Part shown: one piece after another, positions 1 through 17,100 of the stretch
How the letters are laid out: every line of letters starts with the position of its first letter
Numbering within the stretch: the stretch's first letter is position 1
Assembly: GCA_029379385.1 (NCBI GenBank)
Contig: CM055612.1
Location: 3,224,001 to 3,288,000, forward strand
Origin: Quillaja saponaria
Taxonomy: Eukaryota; Streptophyta; Magnoliopsida; Fabales; Quillajaceae
Direction: 5' to 3'
Length of the DNA: 64,000 bases
The notes under the pieces: model-generated
The model's database searches: none
What the model saw: the letters and a program-made list of their open reading frames with translations, nothing else
What the model was told of the DNA's origin: nothing
Program-made: the position numbers and the translations under genes

Positions 1-421
1 AGTTGGGTGTCAGCATATTGCAAAATTTGAAAATCACAATGTTTACAAATAAATAAATTAAAAAAAAATTAAGAACGGCATCATCAAATCAATGTGGGAT
101 TTCCTTTAAGGACAAATGTAAACAATCTTTTTTATTGATTTCCATTGATAGGATTGAAATTGCAATTTTTTGGTCCACATATTTTATTAAGCAAGTCAAA
201 ATTGAAGGATCAAGTGGAAAAATAAATAAGGGTTTCTAGGTGGCTAATTATTAAACATTCTCTCCAAAATTTATTATCAACTCAAATAAAATAAATTTTA
301 AATTAGTTAGATCAATCCAAGACATCACTAAATCATACCATTCTTAATCCCAACTTTTATCTAAAAATCATTATCACTACATGCAAAACTTAAAACTTGA
401 GAAGGTAGACATTTAATCAAA
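1..421. repeat. Direct repeat, copy R1 (left edge of window)
   Basis: This non-coding stretch is repeated at 4893-5390 with small indels and scattered substitutions. Both copies open with the same roughly 45 bases (agttgggtgtcagcatattg and onward) and both end in 'gtagacatttaatcaa' followed by an AT tract. The copy starts exactly at base 1, so its true left end may lie outside the window. No primer-binding site, polypurine tract or coding remnant was seen beside it, so I call it a direct repeat rather than an LTR. Confidence 0.8.
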
Positions 422-3400
422 TATATATATATAGTTTTAAATTATAGTTTTACATAATAAAATGTACAATAATAAATATTTATATAATAATAATATCAAA
501 TATGTTGTTAGTAAAGAAAAAAGAGCAAATAAGATTCATTAATAATTGGGTTCTATAAAAATACTCCAATCTCAAGTTAATTTGTTTCCTTTTTTAACTT
601 CCACAAACTGACTAATCAGTAATGCACATGGTATTGTATTAATAATATGTTTTGATCGTAGAAATCAATTAATAGAAAGACTTTAATAAAGTGATGAAAG
701 ACTTAAAAAATTTTAGCATTTTCAAGACCCAAGAAAAAGAGCCGGAGACAAAGGAAGTGGTGTAATGGCGGTGATTCCAAACTTTCAGTTTTTCAAAATT
801 ATATATATATATATATATTTTTTTGGACCGTCAGCTGCGGCTTTGTCGTTGATGCGGCAACCCTGACGCACTAAAACAAAAAATTGGAAGAAACGAGGAA
901 ATCTCCTAAACTCACAGCCAGGTTACTAATACACCTCAGGCTTTGGACTTCCGTAGATCTCTAACCGTCTATACCCAAAAAAAAAAAAAAAGATCATTAG
1001 CAGTAATGGTTGACACGTACGGACGTCTTGTTACAGGTCAAAAAATAAAAAAAATTAAATGTCACAGTTATTTACGGTCCCACGCGGGAAGACTATTTTT
1101 AATTTGATAAAATAACCGGTTATACTAAAAGTAAAAGTGGAAAACCGCAAGAATCGTATTGAGGGTATCCCAAAGTTGAATATGTTGCCAATATTATACT
1201 AAGCCATTATACATATATTTTTTCCCTTTATCTGTTTTCTAAATTTAAATTTAACAATGATTTGTGTTTGCAATTATCTTTTCATAAATAATTGACTAAT
1301 TTTGTACTCATTATAAATATATATATATATATTTTTTTTTGGTTAGATGATATACCACTAGGCCCAAACCTTATTTCAATTAATATTTCTACTTTTTAAG
1401 TTAATTCATGTAAAATATGTAAATTACCTAATTTAAATTCAACCAAATATGCACCACAAAAAAAAAAAAAATTAATTCTAATAAAGCTATTACATACCAA
1501 AATTTTAAAATATTAATTCATTTTGGGTTACTAATAACTGTCAAAGTGTATATTATTTAAACCCTTTCTTCCATATTTAGACTATCAATTAAAAATTAAA
1601 TCAAAAATTCATATGTAGTAATTTCCAAGTATAATGTTAAGTTTATATATAGTTTTTCATGGGCAAAGATATTGTTTTCTTGAGATAAACTTATTTAAAT
1701 TTATAGCACGATACATGCGATGATTTTCTCTGAGTTATTTTACAATTTGTCATTGAAAAACTAGATATGAATTAGTAAGAATGTCATAAATCAAATATGC
1801 TTCTTCAGCATTTCTCATTTGAGCTTCACCTTCTTAATTAGATGTGGAAAACATCTGCCCGCAAGTTAAAGGAAGAATGTTATATAACTTCAGTTAATTG
1901 GTGGGATATATATATATATTTTTAGTTTACCAGTCATATAAGATATTTATTTTTTTTACAAATATGACCCTTCAAAGACTGAAAGCAACATACATCATTA
2001 TATATACCACTATATTAATTTTGCAAAGACTACATATGGCCTCTAAACTATTTTTTTTACTTAATTGATCTATTTGACTAAGTTAAACAACGCTATATCA
2101 TGTGAAATTGTTACATTTTCAATGTTACTAAGTTAAAACAACTGTAGATAGTGAGTTCAACTTGTAATTAGGATCTTTTAGAATTTCTCAATATTTTGTT
2201 AATTTTTGCTAGCAACAATTGTTTTAAAACAATTTTAATAAAATTAAGATTGAAATTAGGATTAGGATTAAAGTTAACGTTAAGATTAGGATTGTGATTA
2301 AATTTAAGCTAATTACTTATACATAAGCATTAATTTGGCTTGAGCTAAGGATTGGACTTAGGGTTAACATTTGGAATAATAATAATATTAATATATTTGA
2401 TTTATCAATTAAATAAATTTTTTTTTTTCAAATTAAATTATAGAGACGGGTGAGATTTTGAAAAATAGTGTGGAATGGTAAATATTAAAAGAATTCTACA
2501 AAGTAGGATTTCTAAGAAATTATAGAAAAATCCAAGAAAAATAAAATTAATTATAAGCTTTTAAATATATATTCAAATTATTATAATATTAAAATTATTG
2601 TTTTAAATGAGCGTGAGACTTCCGAGTTCAAATCCCTACTTCCAAAATTAACTATCATTTGAAGAAAAATTAATTAAATAAATAAATTTTCGAGGCCACA
2701 ATTTTCTCGAGGGCTTAGATTAGGTTTACAAGTCTCTTTGAAAAAATGCTTGAGGCCCATTTACTATTCTACTTGCGTTTTTCTCTGGAACCTCTTTAGA
2801 GAAACACATTTTTGTGTCAAAAATAAAAGTAAAAGATAGAGAATTTTTGTGTGTATGTGTATAATTAATTAACTTGAGGTTTAACAAAAGTAGCTTTCCG
2901 AATGGAGCCCCTTATTTTCATATTTTTCATTTTTATTCTATCAAATAAATAACAATTTAATTTTGTGAAGTGGAAAGGAAATACCCAAATATACGTTTTA
3001 TTTTTTAAAATAATACCATTTTCTATTTATGTATTTTCAGCCTGACATCTCGAATCTTTTGCTTCTCAAGTGATAGCCTCAAGTGAATATTTACGATAAG
3101 AAACAATTTTCTTGAGTGGTGGCCTCAATGACTATTTGCAATAAGAAATGATTCTAAAATGTAGGATGACTATCACTTTTAATTCAAGTCATTGAACAGA
3201 CCTATTTGGGTCTTCTTGCAAAGCTCCAAGATAGCAAGTAGGTCATTGAATTGAATTTCTACATTCATTGTAATGAAGTCTTTCATAATTTGTTTTTCTT
3301 ACAAAATGGTGACGATAGTATAAGTTTGTACAAATCTTTTTATTCCAATTCGAGGATTCGAAATCAAGATATTTGGGTTAGACTTGTCAATTAGATTTGT

Positions 3401-4892
3401 ACCAAACATGGTAGACAAAATACTACCGAATTTTAGAAGAATGGACTAGTAGACTTTGAAAACCAAATGAAACAATCTAACAAAGAGAAATTAATATTGA
3501 GAATTCGACCTATTACAAATCATTGAGCTATGCATTGATGATAATCACTAAACTAGCATGTATCCATTACATAAATTTTTTTTCTCCATTTATTTTATGA
3601 TGACCATGGTTATGTTATATTTTAAATCTCTTATACTCATATTTTTCATCACCATTTCTACTGAAGAAATTTGTAATCATCAAAGCAGTCAAACTCAAAC
3701 TGTCAAGCTTTCTGAGATATCATTGTGTGATATCTTCTTATTCAGATTTATGACAATGATTAGCAGTGCATGTACCATTCAAGTTTTACTAGTTTGTGAA
3801 TTGATCCTAAAGGTAAAATATTGTTTTGCTACACATCAAAATATTTGCTTGACTAAAGTTTATAACCAAACAACTACAAAGAAGTTTATTGTTGAGGTCT
3901 GAGAGTTAAGGAGACCACAACAGTGAAACATCAACATAACAAAGATACTTCTTGGCTTCAAAATTCAACTGCAAGATTTATTGGAACTGTTCAACCTCAA
4001 AGTAAAATCAAATTTTGATGCATGCATATCTTCACGAAAACCTAAAAAATCTAGGAAATATGGTCAAAATTAACAGTCCATTCAAAAATCTTAACCCCTC
4101 AGATTTGGTACACAATTCTCAGCTGTGACTCTTCTAATATTTTCTACAGAAAATAGTTTCCTCGTTTTCATAATGATCTTCATTGCATCATGCTCAATCT
4201 TTGTGACATTATTGACGTAATTACATAATACTTTAATGAAGATTATGAGACTTCTAACTCCGCACGTGTTGAGAGTTTTCTAGCACAATCGATTCCAAAC
4301 CTGCATAAATTAGAATGATTAAGATAATTTTGCTATAGATCCATTTCTCGTAAATTTGTGATTTGTCAATATGGTAACTTTCATATGACCACAATACTTT
4401 ACAATACATAAAAGTAGACAAGTTTTTTTTTCTTTTAGTATTATACTTTTCTCTTTTCTATTTTTCAAAATATGATAAATAATAAAATTTAAAAACAAGT
4501 TACAACTAAATTTGAACTCTAAAAATTACGATAGACTTTTGTTATATTATTAAGAGACACATATTATAGTATAAGTGTTTACATGATATGAAGTTCTTAC
4601 CAAATATAGAAAGCTAATTTGTTGTTGTATTTGTATTATAGGAATGATTATCAATTTTATTATATTATATCTTATTTTAAGTGAAAATGAATAATTTCAA
4701 ATTTTATTTACCTCTTAATAAGAATACACTAAAGATATTTTATCTTAATTACAAACTCCAATATTGGAGGTTGGCAAGTTTGAGATCTTTGGGACTTGTA
4801 TAACAAGCGAACAAAGATTACAGTTGAATTTGAACAATTCAAACGTTACTTTGAAGATATTTGCGGTCTTTGAAATACTGTGTTTCATTTTA
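422..4892. other. Gene-free AT-rich spacer between repeat copies
   Basis: About 4.5 kb with no protein family I can recognise. The longest open frame, 3558-3902 (114 codons), is hydrophobic, AT-driven and unlike any known protein. Minor structure includes (AT)n tracts near 800-820 and 1316-1332, a run of degenerate 'attaggatta'-type units at about 2250-2300, and two diverged 45-base tandem copies at about 3069-3160 ('gcctcaa' and 'ataagaaa' shared). No transposase, reverse transcriptase or RNA gene could be supported. Confidence 0.6.
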
Positions 4893-5390
4893 GTTGGGTG
4901 TCAGCATATTGCAAAATTTGAAAATCACAATGTTTATAAATAAATAAAAAATTAAAAAAAAGAAATTAAGAATGGCATCATCAAATCAATGTGGGATTTT
5001 CTTTAAGAACAAATGTAAACAATCATTTTTATTGATTTTCATTGATAGGATTGAAATTGCAATTTTTTGGTCCACATATTTTATTAAGCAAGTCACAATT
5101 GGATGTTTTGGTCCACATATATATTATTAAGCAAGTCAAAATTGGAGGATCAAGTGGAAAAATAAATAAGGGTTTCAAGGTGGCTAATTATTAAACATTC
5201 TCTCTAAATTTATTATCAACTCAAATCAATTAAATTTTAAATTAGGTAAATTAATCTAAGACATCGCTAAATCATACCATTCTTAATCCCAACTTTTACA
5301 TGCAAAACTTTTATTTTTTTTCCTAATAACTTCGTGCAAAACTTAAAACTTAATAAGGTAGACATTTAATCAAAAAAATATATATATTAC
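4893..5390. repeat. Direct repeat, copy R2
   Basis: Second copy of R1, in the same orientation and 4892 bp downstream. It carries an internal duplication of about 37 bases ('ttggtccacatat..attaagcaagtca' at about 5067-5103 and again at about 5106-5147) and a short insertion near 5300-5340. The last 200 bases (from about 5191) are repeated again immediately downstream as R3. Confidence 0.8.
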
Positions 5391-5414
5391 TGTATCAGGT
5401 TTGTACGTTAAAAA

Positions 5415-5618
5415 TAAACATTCTCTCCAAAATTTATTATCAACTCAAATCAATTAAATTTTAAATTAGGTAAATTAATCCAAGACTTTGCTAAATCATA
5501 CCATTCTTAATCCCAACTTTTACCTAAAAATCATTTTCACTACATGCAAAATTTTTTTTTTTTTTTTTTCCTAGTAACTTCGTGCAAAACTTTAAACTTG
5601 GTAAGGTAGACATTTAAT

Positions 5619-5655
<37 letters not shown>
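5415..5655. repeat. Partial tandem copy R3 ending in an (AT)n microsatellite
   Basis: A third, partial copy that restarts at 'taaacattctctcc' (compare 5191 onward) and runs through the same 'gtagacatttaatcaa' end. It finishes in a pure (AT)n tract at about 5622-5655. Both R2 and R3 are followed by 'attactg' and then 'tttgtac', so the tandem step includes that junction. The AT tract is likely to vary in length. Confidence 0.75.
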
Positions 5656-11006
<5,351 letters not shown>

Positions 11007-12984
11007 TCAATTCTAGTTTTACCAATTTGGTTTGCCTTTTCTTTTTCTTCTTGTAAATTAATATTGCTGGGGCAAATATTAATTTTGATTGTACTTAAAT
11101 CCTTTTTTTTTTTTTTTTTTTTTGGAGCAATCAATGATTTGGTGGAACTACATTTCTATCAAAATCAACCCCAATGGCGAAGAACACAGCTAGCTGCAAC
11201 AATTCGACTGCATAATGCAGTTTATTGACACAAATGCAAAGGATAATTGGTTGACGTCTCTTTCATCCTATCTAGCAGCTAGTGCTTCTTAGCCAGTCTT
11301 TTTTTCCTTTTCCCCCTTGTAAGTTATATTCTTAATCACCAGTTTGGACCATCCACTATGTATGTGTCTTGTCTGTGACAATCTTAACTGGCCTGGATGT
11401 TTTTGTTCCTAGATTATCACTTCAAATTTTGACTGATTCTAGCTAGTTTCAGAGTCTAGGCATGACAATTGATAGACATCAGTCACGCCTCAACTCGATT
11501 AAAAATTGATCTGACCCTAATTATTAAAATTGTTGTTTCCAAAATAATTAAATTTGAATCAGACAAAATCTCATTATTTTGATTGAAATTTATCTTTTGT
11601 TAAGATAAGATTTCTAAGTATTAGTTACACTCAGATCTACTTAATCCGATTCAAATTCAATATAATTTATACATTATTTAGATACATAATTATCTGATTC
11701 AATCTGATTTTACTTGATAAATCAACTAAATTTAGTACAAGAGTTAATACTTTTTTTAAATTCGATGACAAACTAATAGTGATAGTGTAGCCAATTAACT
11801 ACCAAGTAATTAGGTATTAGATTCTCTTTTTCCCGTCAAAATCACAACAAAGACAAAAAAAACACAGAAAAGAAAAAAAGATTTCATTTTCTTTTCCATT
11901 CACTAAACTCGTGCTTGTGTTTTCTTAACATTGATGTATCAACCAAATCCACTTGGTTTCTTCATCTTCAACTTTATTTCATATCCTTTCCTTCTCCTTC
12001 GCTATCGCTTGTGTAACTTTCTCTTCCTCTTATTAAAAGTAGAGAAGATAAGGGAAGAAAAGACAAAAAATGGTTGGGTCCTCGTCCCAAATTTCTGGCT
12101 TTTGAAAATTATAATAAGATGATGAATTCTTGTAAAATGCACCATCCAATTACAGACCGCTTTCTGGTTTTTTTCCCATGCAAAGTGTGCTCATCGTCCC
12201 TCGATAAATGTGTCATGCACTGACGCGTTTAAAATGTTGATAATGGGTCAATGGCCCGTTTAGATTAGAGGCGAGACAAGGAGACCATGAACCCTTTCTC
12301 ACACAATTTTGGGGTCTCTTTTTGGGTTGTATAAAAACAGTAGGTTGTGACCATGGTTTGAAAAACAAGTTTGTGTGTAATTATCAAAAAATATATTCAT
12401 ATGTATTTGAATTGTCCAAAAGCTTCATAGATGGAGGAATAAAAAGAGAATAAAACCAAAAGAAAAAAGACATAAAATGAAAAAAAAGAAGTAGGTTAGA
12501 CTGCACGGCCAAGAAGCGATTGAAATGTGCTGCCAAGAAAATGCCCCTTGAGCCGCTTCTTAGATGCGTAAACTGGGACACACATCAAACGCTAATCTAA
12601 ATTAGCCCTTATAGCTAATGTTCCACTTAAGGATCAGTTTGTGGTTGAAATTAAATATAATCAAAATAAAATAAACCAAAAATCTAGTGGAGAGAAATTT
12701 TTTTTAATCAAAAAACATTTAGAAAAAAAAAAAAAACTAGACATAGTGATTTTTTTTTCAAAAAAGAATTAATTTTTAAGTGAGATATCAAAACTTGATG
12801 GCTTGATAACTAAATGGTAAATATTGGGTACTATATGCCTGATTATTGGTAAAATAATTTATATTAAAGAAAATGTTAAAAGTGTATTTTTATTGATTAT
12901 GAGAAATTATCTTATAATTTTTTTCAGAATTTAGAATTTAAAATAATACCTTTATTTTTTATTTTTTACTAAGATGGGCTTCTT

Positions 12985-13066
12985 TACCTAATTTCAAAAT
13001 GGGCTTTTATAGGCCCACTAATGAATGCCTGTTATACCTAGTTGCAAAATGGGCTTTTTATGGGCC
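12985..13066. repeat. Two copies of a 32-bp TGGGC/GGCCC motif block, 50 bp apart
   Basis: 'tacctaatttcaaaatgggc' plus 'ttttataggccc' (12985-13016) is repeated as 'tacctagttgcaaaatgggc' plus 'tttttatgggcc' (13035-13066). Each block carries TGGGC and GGCCC/GGGCC cores, which resemble the site II (TGGGCY) elements bound by TCP factors in plant promoters. They lie about 1.1 kb upstream of the FBL15 start. A regulatory role is inference. Confidence 0.5.
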
Positions 13067-13403
13067 GTTGTGTCGGTGTGGGGACACCCGTACAATCCGT
13101 ATTTTCGGGTTAGGTTCAAAATATCTATGAATGTCTTTAAGTTTCATAGTGTTGATTTGAGTCTTCCAAATTTCAAATATAAATTATGCCACGTGTTGAA
13201 GTCAGACATAATGTTGTCTGTGTGGTAACTGGTAAGAAATTATATAGGAGCAAACAAGCAAGCACACGCCACACGAATGAAAAGAAAGAAAAGGACTTGC
13301 CGCCACTGAATTGCAATCTACTAATCAACCCTGTCAAAATGTGCCGCGTGGCACATACATAGGAAATAAATCATTTATATTTTTTTATTTACTTTAACCT
13401 GTG

Positions 13404-13438
13404 ATATTAAATATTAAATATTAAATATTAAATATTAA
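13404..13438. repeat. Tandem repeat, five perfect ATATTAA heptamers
   Basis: Five consecutive perfect copies of ATATTAA followed by a degenerating 'ataaataaatc' tail. This is a simple minisatellite in AT-rich spacer and a likely length polymorphism. Confidence 0.9.
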
Positions 13439-14177
13439 ATAAATAAATCATATAATTATAAAAATTTACTACATTTTTTAAGAAAAAAGATAATCGAATT
13501 AAATAATATTTGAGATCACTTTTTTTTAGCGTATAATTATCAAATTTAGAATGAAAAATTTATTTAGCTTTTTTAGTTAATCTTTTATACTGTAAATGTA
13601 AACTAAAATTTTGAGAGAGAATACTCTCATTTCTTGTAAATATGTTTCTTGTAAATATGTTTTTATTATTTGTAAAGAGAAATTTAATTCCAAAATTTCA
13701 GGCAATGCCAAAAAATTTATTAAAAGAAACTGACTTTTATCAGTCTTTGTCGGGACAAAGACATTAACTCCAATGAGCACATTTTCCCCATTCATCAAAA
13801 CGTCGTCGTCTGATCTTGAGCCGGAGTCGTTTATCATTTGCAGAAGGTACGAATTTCTCCCATTATAGAGAGACCAAGAAAACATAGCACAGAAAGCAGC
13901 TTCTAAGATCCGATCGGATCCATTTCGTGTTGCTTTTCTTTCTCTCTCAAATTCTCTCTTCCAATTATATATACAAGCAAATATTAACCTTTGTATTTTT
14001 TATTTTTTTTATTTCTCATTTTTTCTTTGGAATCAAACCCTGCTTTCTGAGCTCTAGGGTTTCTTAAGCATCGGCTTTGCTGCTTCAAAATTTTCCTTTT
14101 TTGTTTATGAATTGGACAAGATATGAGTGAGATCTTGATCTAGGGTTTGTAAAGTTCACAGCTTTACCTTTGAGTGT

Positions 14178-17100
14178 ATGAAGATTTGGTGCTGCCTATG
14201 CTTCACCGGAGAAGACGAGGAGGAGGAAGAAGATAACGTCAAGATCATGAATGAAGAAGACATTTTTGGTAATGAAAGCTTGCCTGAGGGCAATATAGCA
14301 AATGACGAAGACGATGGGGTCGAAGTTGATGTACCTTTAGGGCTCACGGTAACTGGGCATGAGAGAGATGAGCAATTGAGGTTGTTTGAGGAACTGCTCA
14401 AGAAAGTACGTGTTGGTAGGCTTTCTTGGCCGCCACCGGCAACTGGAACCTCACGGTGGTCCAAGGGAGAGAGTAGCTCGGCTACAATTGCGGCTAGTGT
14501 GGACAGTGGTACGGAAGATGGTCGTGATTCTCACCATAAGCGTCCCAAAGTCCACTCTGATTATGAGTGAGTTTTATCTCACAAACCCACTGTACTTTGT
14601 TTGTCTTTGTATATTGCATGCCTCTCAATTAATCATCCTTTGCATTTTCATGTGCCTGTAATGGAAATCTCTTCGGTTTTGGTGGTTGTTTCTCTTCTCA
14701 ATTGTCTCTTTTGTATTTGAAATTTGGAAGAGAGCTTTCTGTTAGTAATTTTTGTTTTGGCGTGTTGATGTTGATTGCAATCTTAAAATTTCCCAGTCCT
14801 GTTACAAAATTTAGTAAGTTCTGCGACCTTTGGTTCTTAAAATTGCGCCTATAATAAGGATTGTTTTATCGTAGGTCTTGTTCCTATGTTAACTAAGGAA
14901 AAGATTTGAATCAGTTCTAAGACGTGAATGTCCCTGCGACTAGCAAGTTTCCTGATGTGGTGCTTATATTATTAGTTTTTATTTTTATTTTCTACGTTGA
15001 AATCTGTTGTCAACTCTTCTTCAAGGAATAAATGATTTAGTTTTTCCTTCACCAAGAATTGTGTGGGCTGGGCTTTAACATCATATGCTTTTGGTGATTT
15101 CTGTTTACTGGGTTGGTAACTTGCTGCATTCTTCTGATATATTTGAGCTAGAAGAGTGCTAAAGCTCATGGTCATTTTTAAACTGGAAAGTACAGAACTC
15201 TAAGCTTTGTACTATTCTCATTACTAATGCTGTTTATTGCAGTGAGTATCATTTTGCAACTACAGTGTCTTCAAATGCTGGATCTTCCATTGCATCTATT
15301 GGCAGAGATTATAATGAAACTCAGGGATCATCTGAGACATGTTATAACACATTTACATTTAATGGTTCTTCTGATGAGAATACCTTGGATATCAGCTGTT
15401 TGAGAGACAATGGAGGAGATGAAAGTGGCACTTCAAAAGTAGAAGATCTAGAAGTTAGGATGGATCTTACAGATGACCTATTGCATATGGTATGAACAAA
15501 GATTTCTTTATATTCCTTACACTTTTTCTTCAAATTGAGCTAATGTTGTGGATGGGTGCTGATTTTGTATCATACCACCCTCCAAATTCTATTTCTTATG
15601 TCTCTTTTTTCCCCTATACGTGTCAGGTTTTCTCATTCTTGGACCATCCCAATCTCTGTCGAGCTGCCAGAGTCTGTAGGCAATGGCGAGCAGCAAGTGC
15701 TCATGAAGATTTTTGGAGGTGCTTGAATTTTGAGGAAAGGAACATATCTGTAGAACAATGTAAGTCTTAGTAAGTATGTTCTAATGCACTGGTACTTACC
15801 AGTAATAATATGTAGGAAGACTGCTTTACAAAAGAAAGCTTAAATGGTTGTTTTTCAGAAGGGGTATGTGAATTCTCACTCTCATGATCTTTTGATATTC
15901 TTTCATAAAAAATGCCTTGATCATCTTATTGCTTGTTGTCATGCTAGGATTTTGTTAGGCTTATGCATGTGCGTGGATGTCTAGGTAGTCTAGAATGATG
16001 AAATTATGATGTGTGCTAGTGATTTGGTGAACTTTTGAATATTAGTCTTACCACTTTGAAGCTTGCACATTACAAATCCTGGGGATATTGTTTACTAAAA
16101 AAAATAAAATTTAACGCCTGGAGCTTAAGGAATGTTGTCAAAAAAGGAAAACAAAAAAAGAATGAAAACTCTCCCTCACCCATGGTGTGAAAAATATATG
16201 GTGTTTTCTGGTTCCAAAATGCTGCTATGTTACTGATAGAAGCTTATGTAGTCCTTTGTACTTAGTATTTGTTGCCTGAATTGGTTATACGCTTGTTTGA
16301 GTTTAACATTGTAGATGCGGTAGAGTGACAATTTAGCTGAAACTGTAGCACAAATCCCTGTTTGGTTTTATTTCTTCAATGAAAAGGGTGCTTATTTCAA
16401 GCTCGTGGTATGCATCTGCAGTTGAGGATATGTGTCTTCGTTATCCTAGTGCAACGGCTGTGAACATAACCGGTGCTCACTTGCTTGCTATGAAAGCTGT
16501 ATCTTTATTAAGGTAGGCATCTCTGTCACTTTCTAGTCAACCAGCAATTGGGTTACTGGCTTATTCATTTTAATTATTTTCAGAAATCTTGAGGTTTTGA
16601 CCTTAGGGAGAGGACAACTAGGGGATACTTTTTTCCAGGCCTTGGCAGATTGTTCTGTGTTGAAAAGATTGAACATCAATGATGCTACCCTTGGAAACGG
16701 CATCCAAGAGATACCTATAAATCATGAAAAACTGCTTCATCTACAACTAACTAAATGCCGTGTGATGCGTGTATCTGTGAGGTGAAGCATGTTGTTTGTC
16801 TACAGAGAACTTGCCTGTCAACCTGTAATTATTTTTTTCTTAATGTAAATGTTATTATTTTCAGGTGCCCACTACTTGAAACCATGTCTTTGAAGCGCAG
16901 TAACATGGCCCAGGCTGTGCTTAATTGCCCTCTTTTGCATGATCTGGATATAGGCGCATGCCACAAGCTTCCTGATGCTGCAATTCGTTCTGCTGCCACT
17001 TCGTGCCCACAATTAGTTTCTCTGGACATGTCAAATTGTTCATGTGTTAGCGATGAAACACTACGTGAAATAGCCCTCACTTGTGCTAATCTCCATATTC

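Larger units (their letters stand above)
11007..14177. other. Spacer between CKX7 and FBL15
   Basis: About 3.2 kb. It holds the CKX7 3' region (poly-T at about 11102-11123), AT-rich DNA with no recognisable coding sequence, a 50-bp duplicated TGGGCY-type motif pair (12985-13066), a heptamer tandem repeat (13404-13438) and the CT-rich FBL15 leader (about 13900-14177). The leader contains two overlapping very short upstream ORFs at 14107-14130 and 14123-14143. Confidence 0.55.

Noticed and set aside
2240..2300. Interstitial telomere repeats
   Set aside because: The 'attaggatta' units are irregular and lack the plant TTTAGGG heptamer.
2600..2650. tRNA- or SINE-like B box ('gagttcaaatccc')
   Set aside because: No matching A box or cloverleaf arms around it.
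3558..3902. 114-codon open frame
   Set aside because: Low-complexity, hydrophobic translation from AT-rich DNA. No family resemblance and no supporting splice or promoter context.
1..5390. Complete LTR retrotransposon bounded by R1 and R2
   Set aside because: No primer-binding site after R1, no polypurine tract before R2, no gag or pol remnant between them, and the copies do not have clear TG...CA ends.
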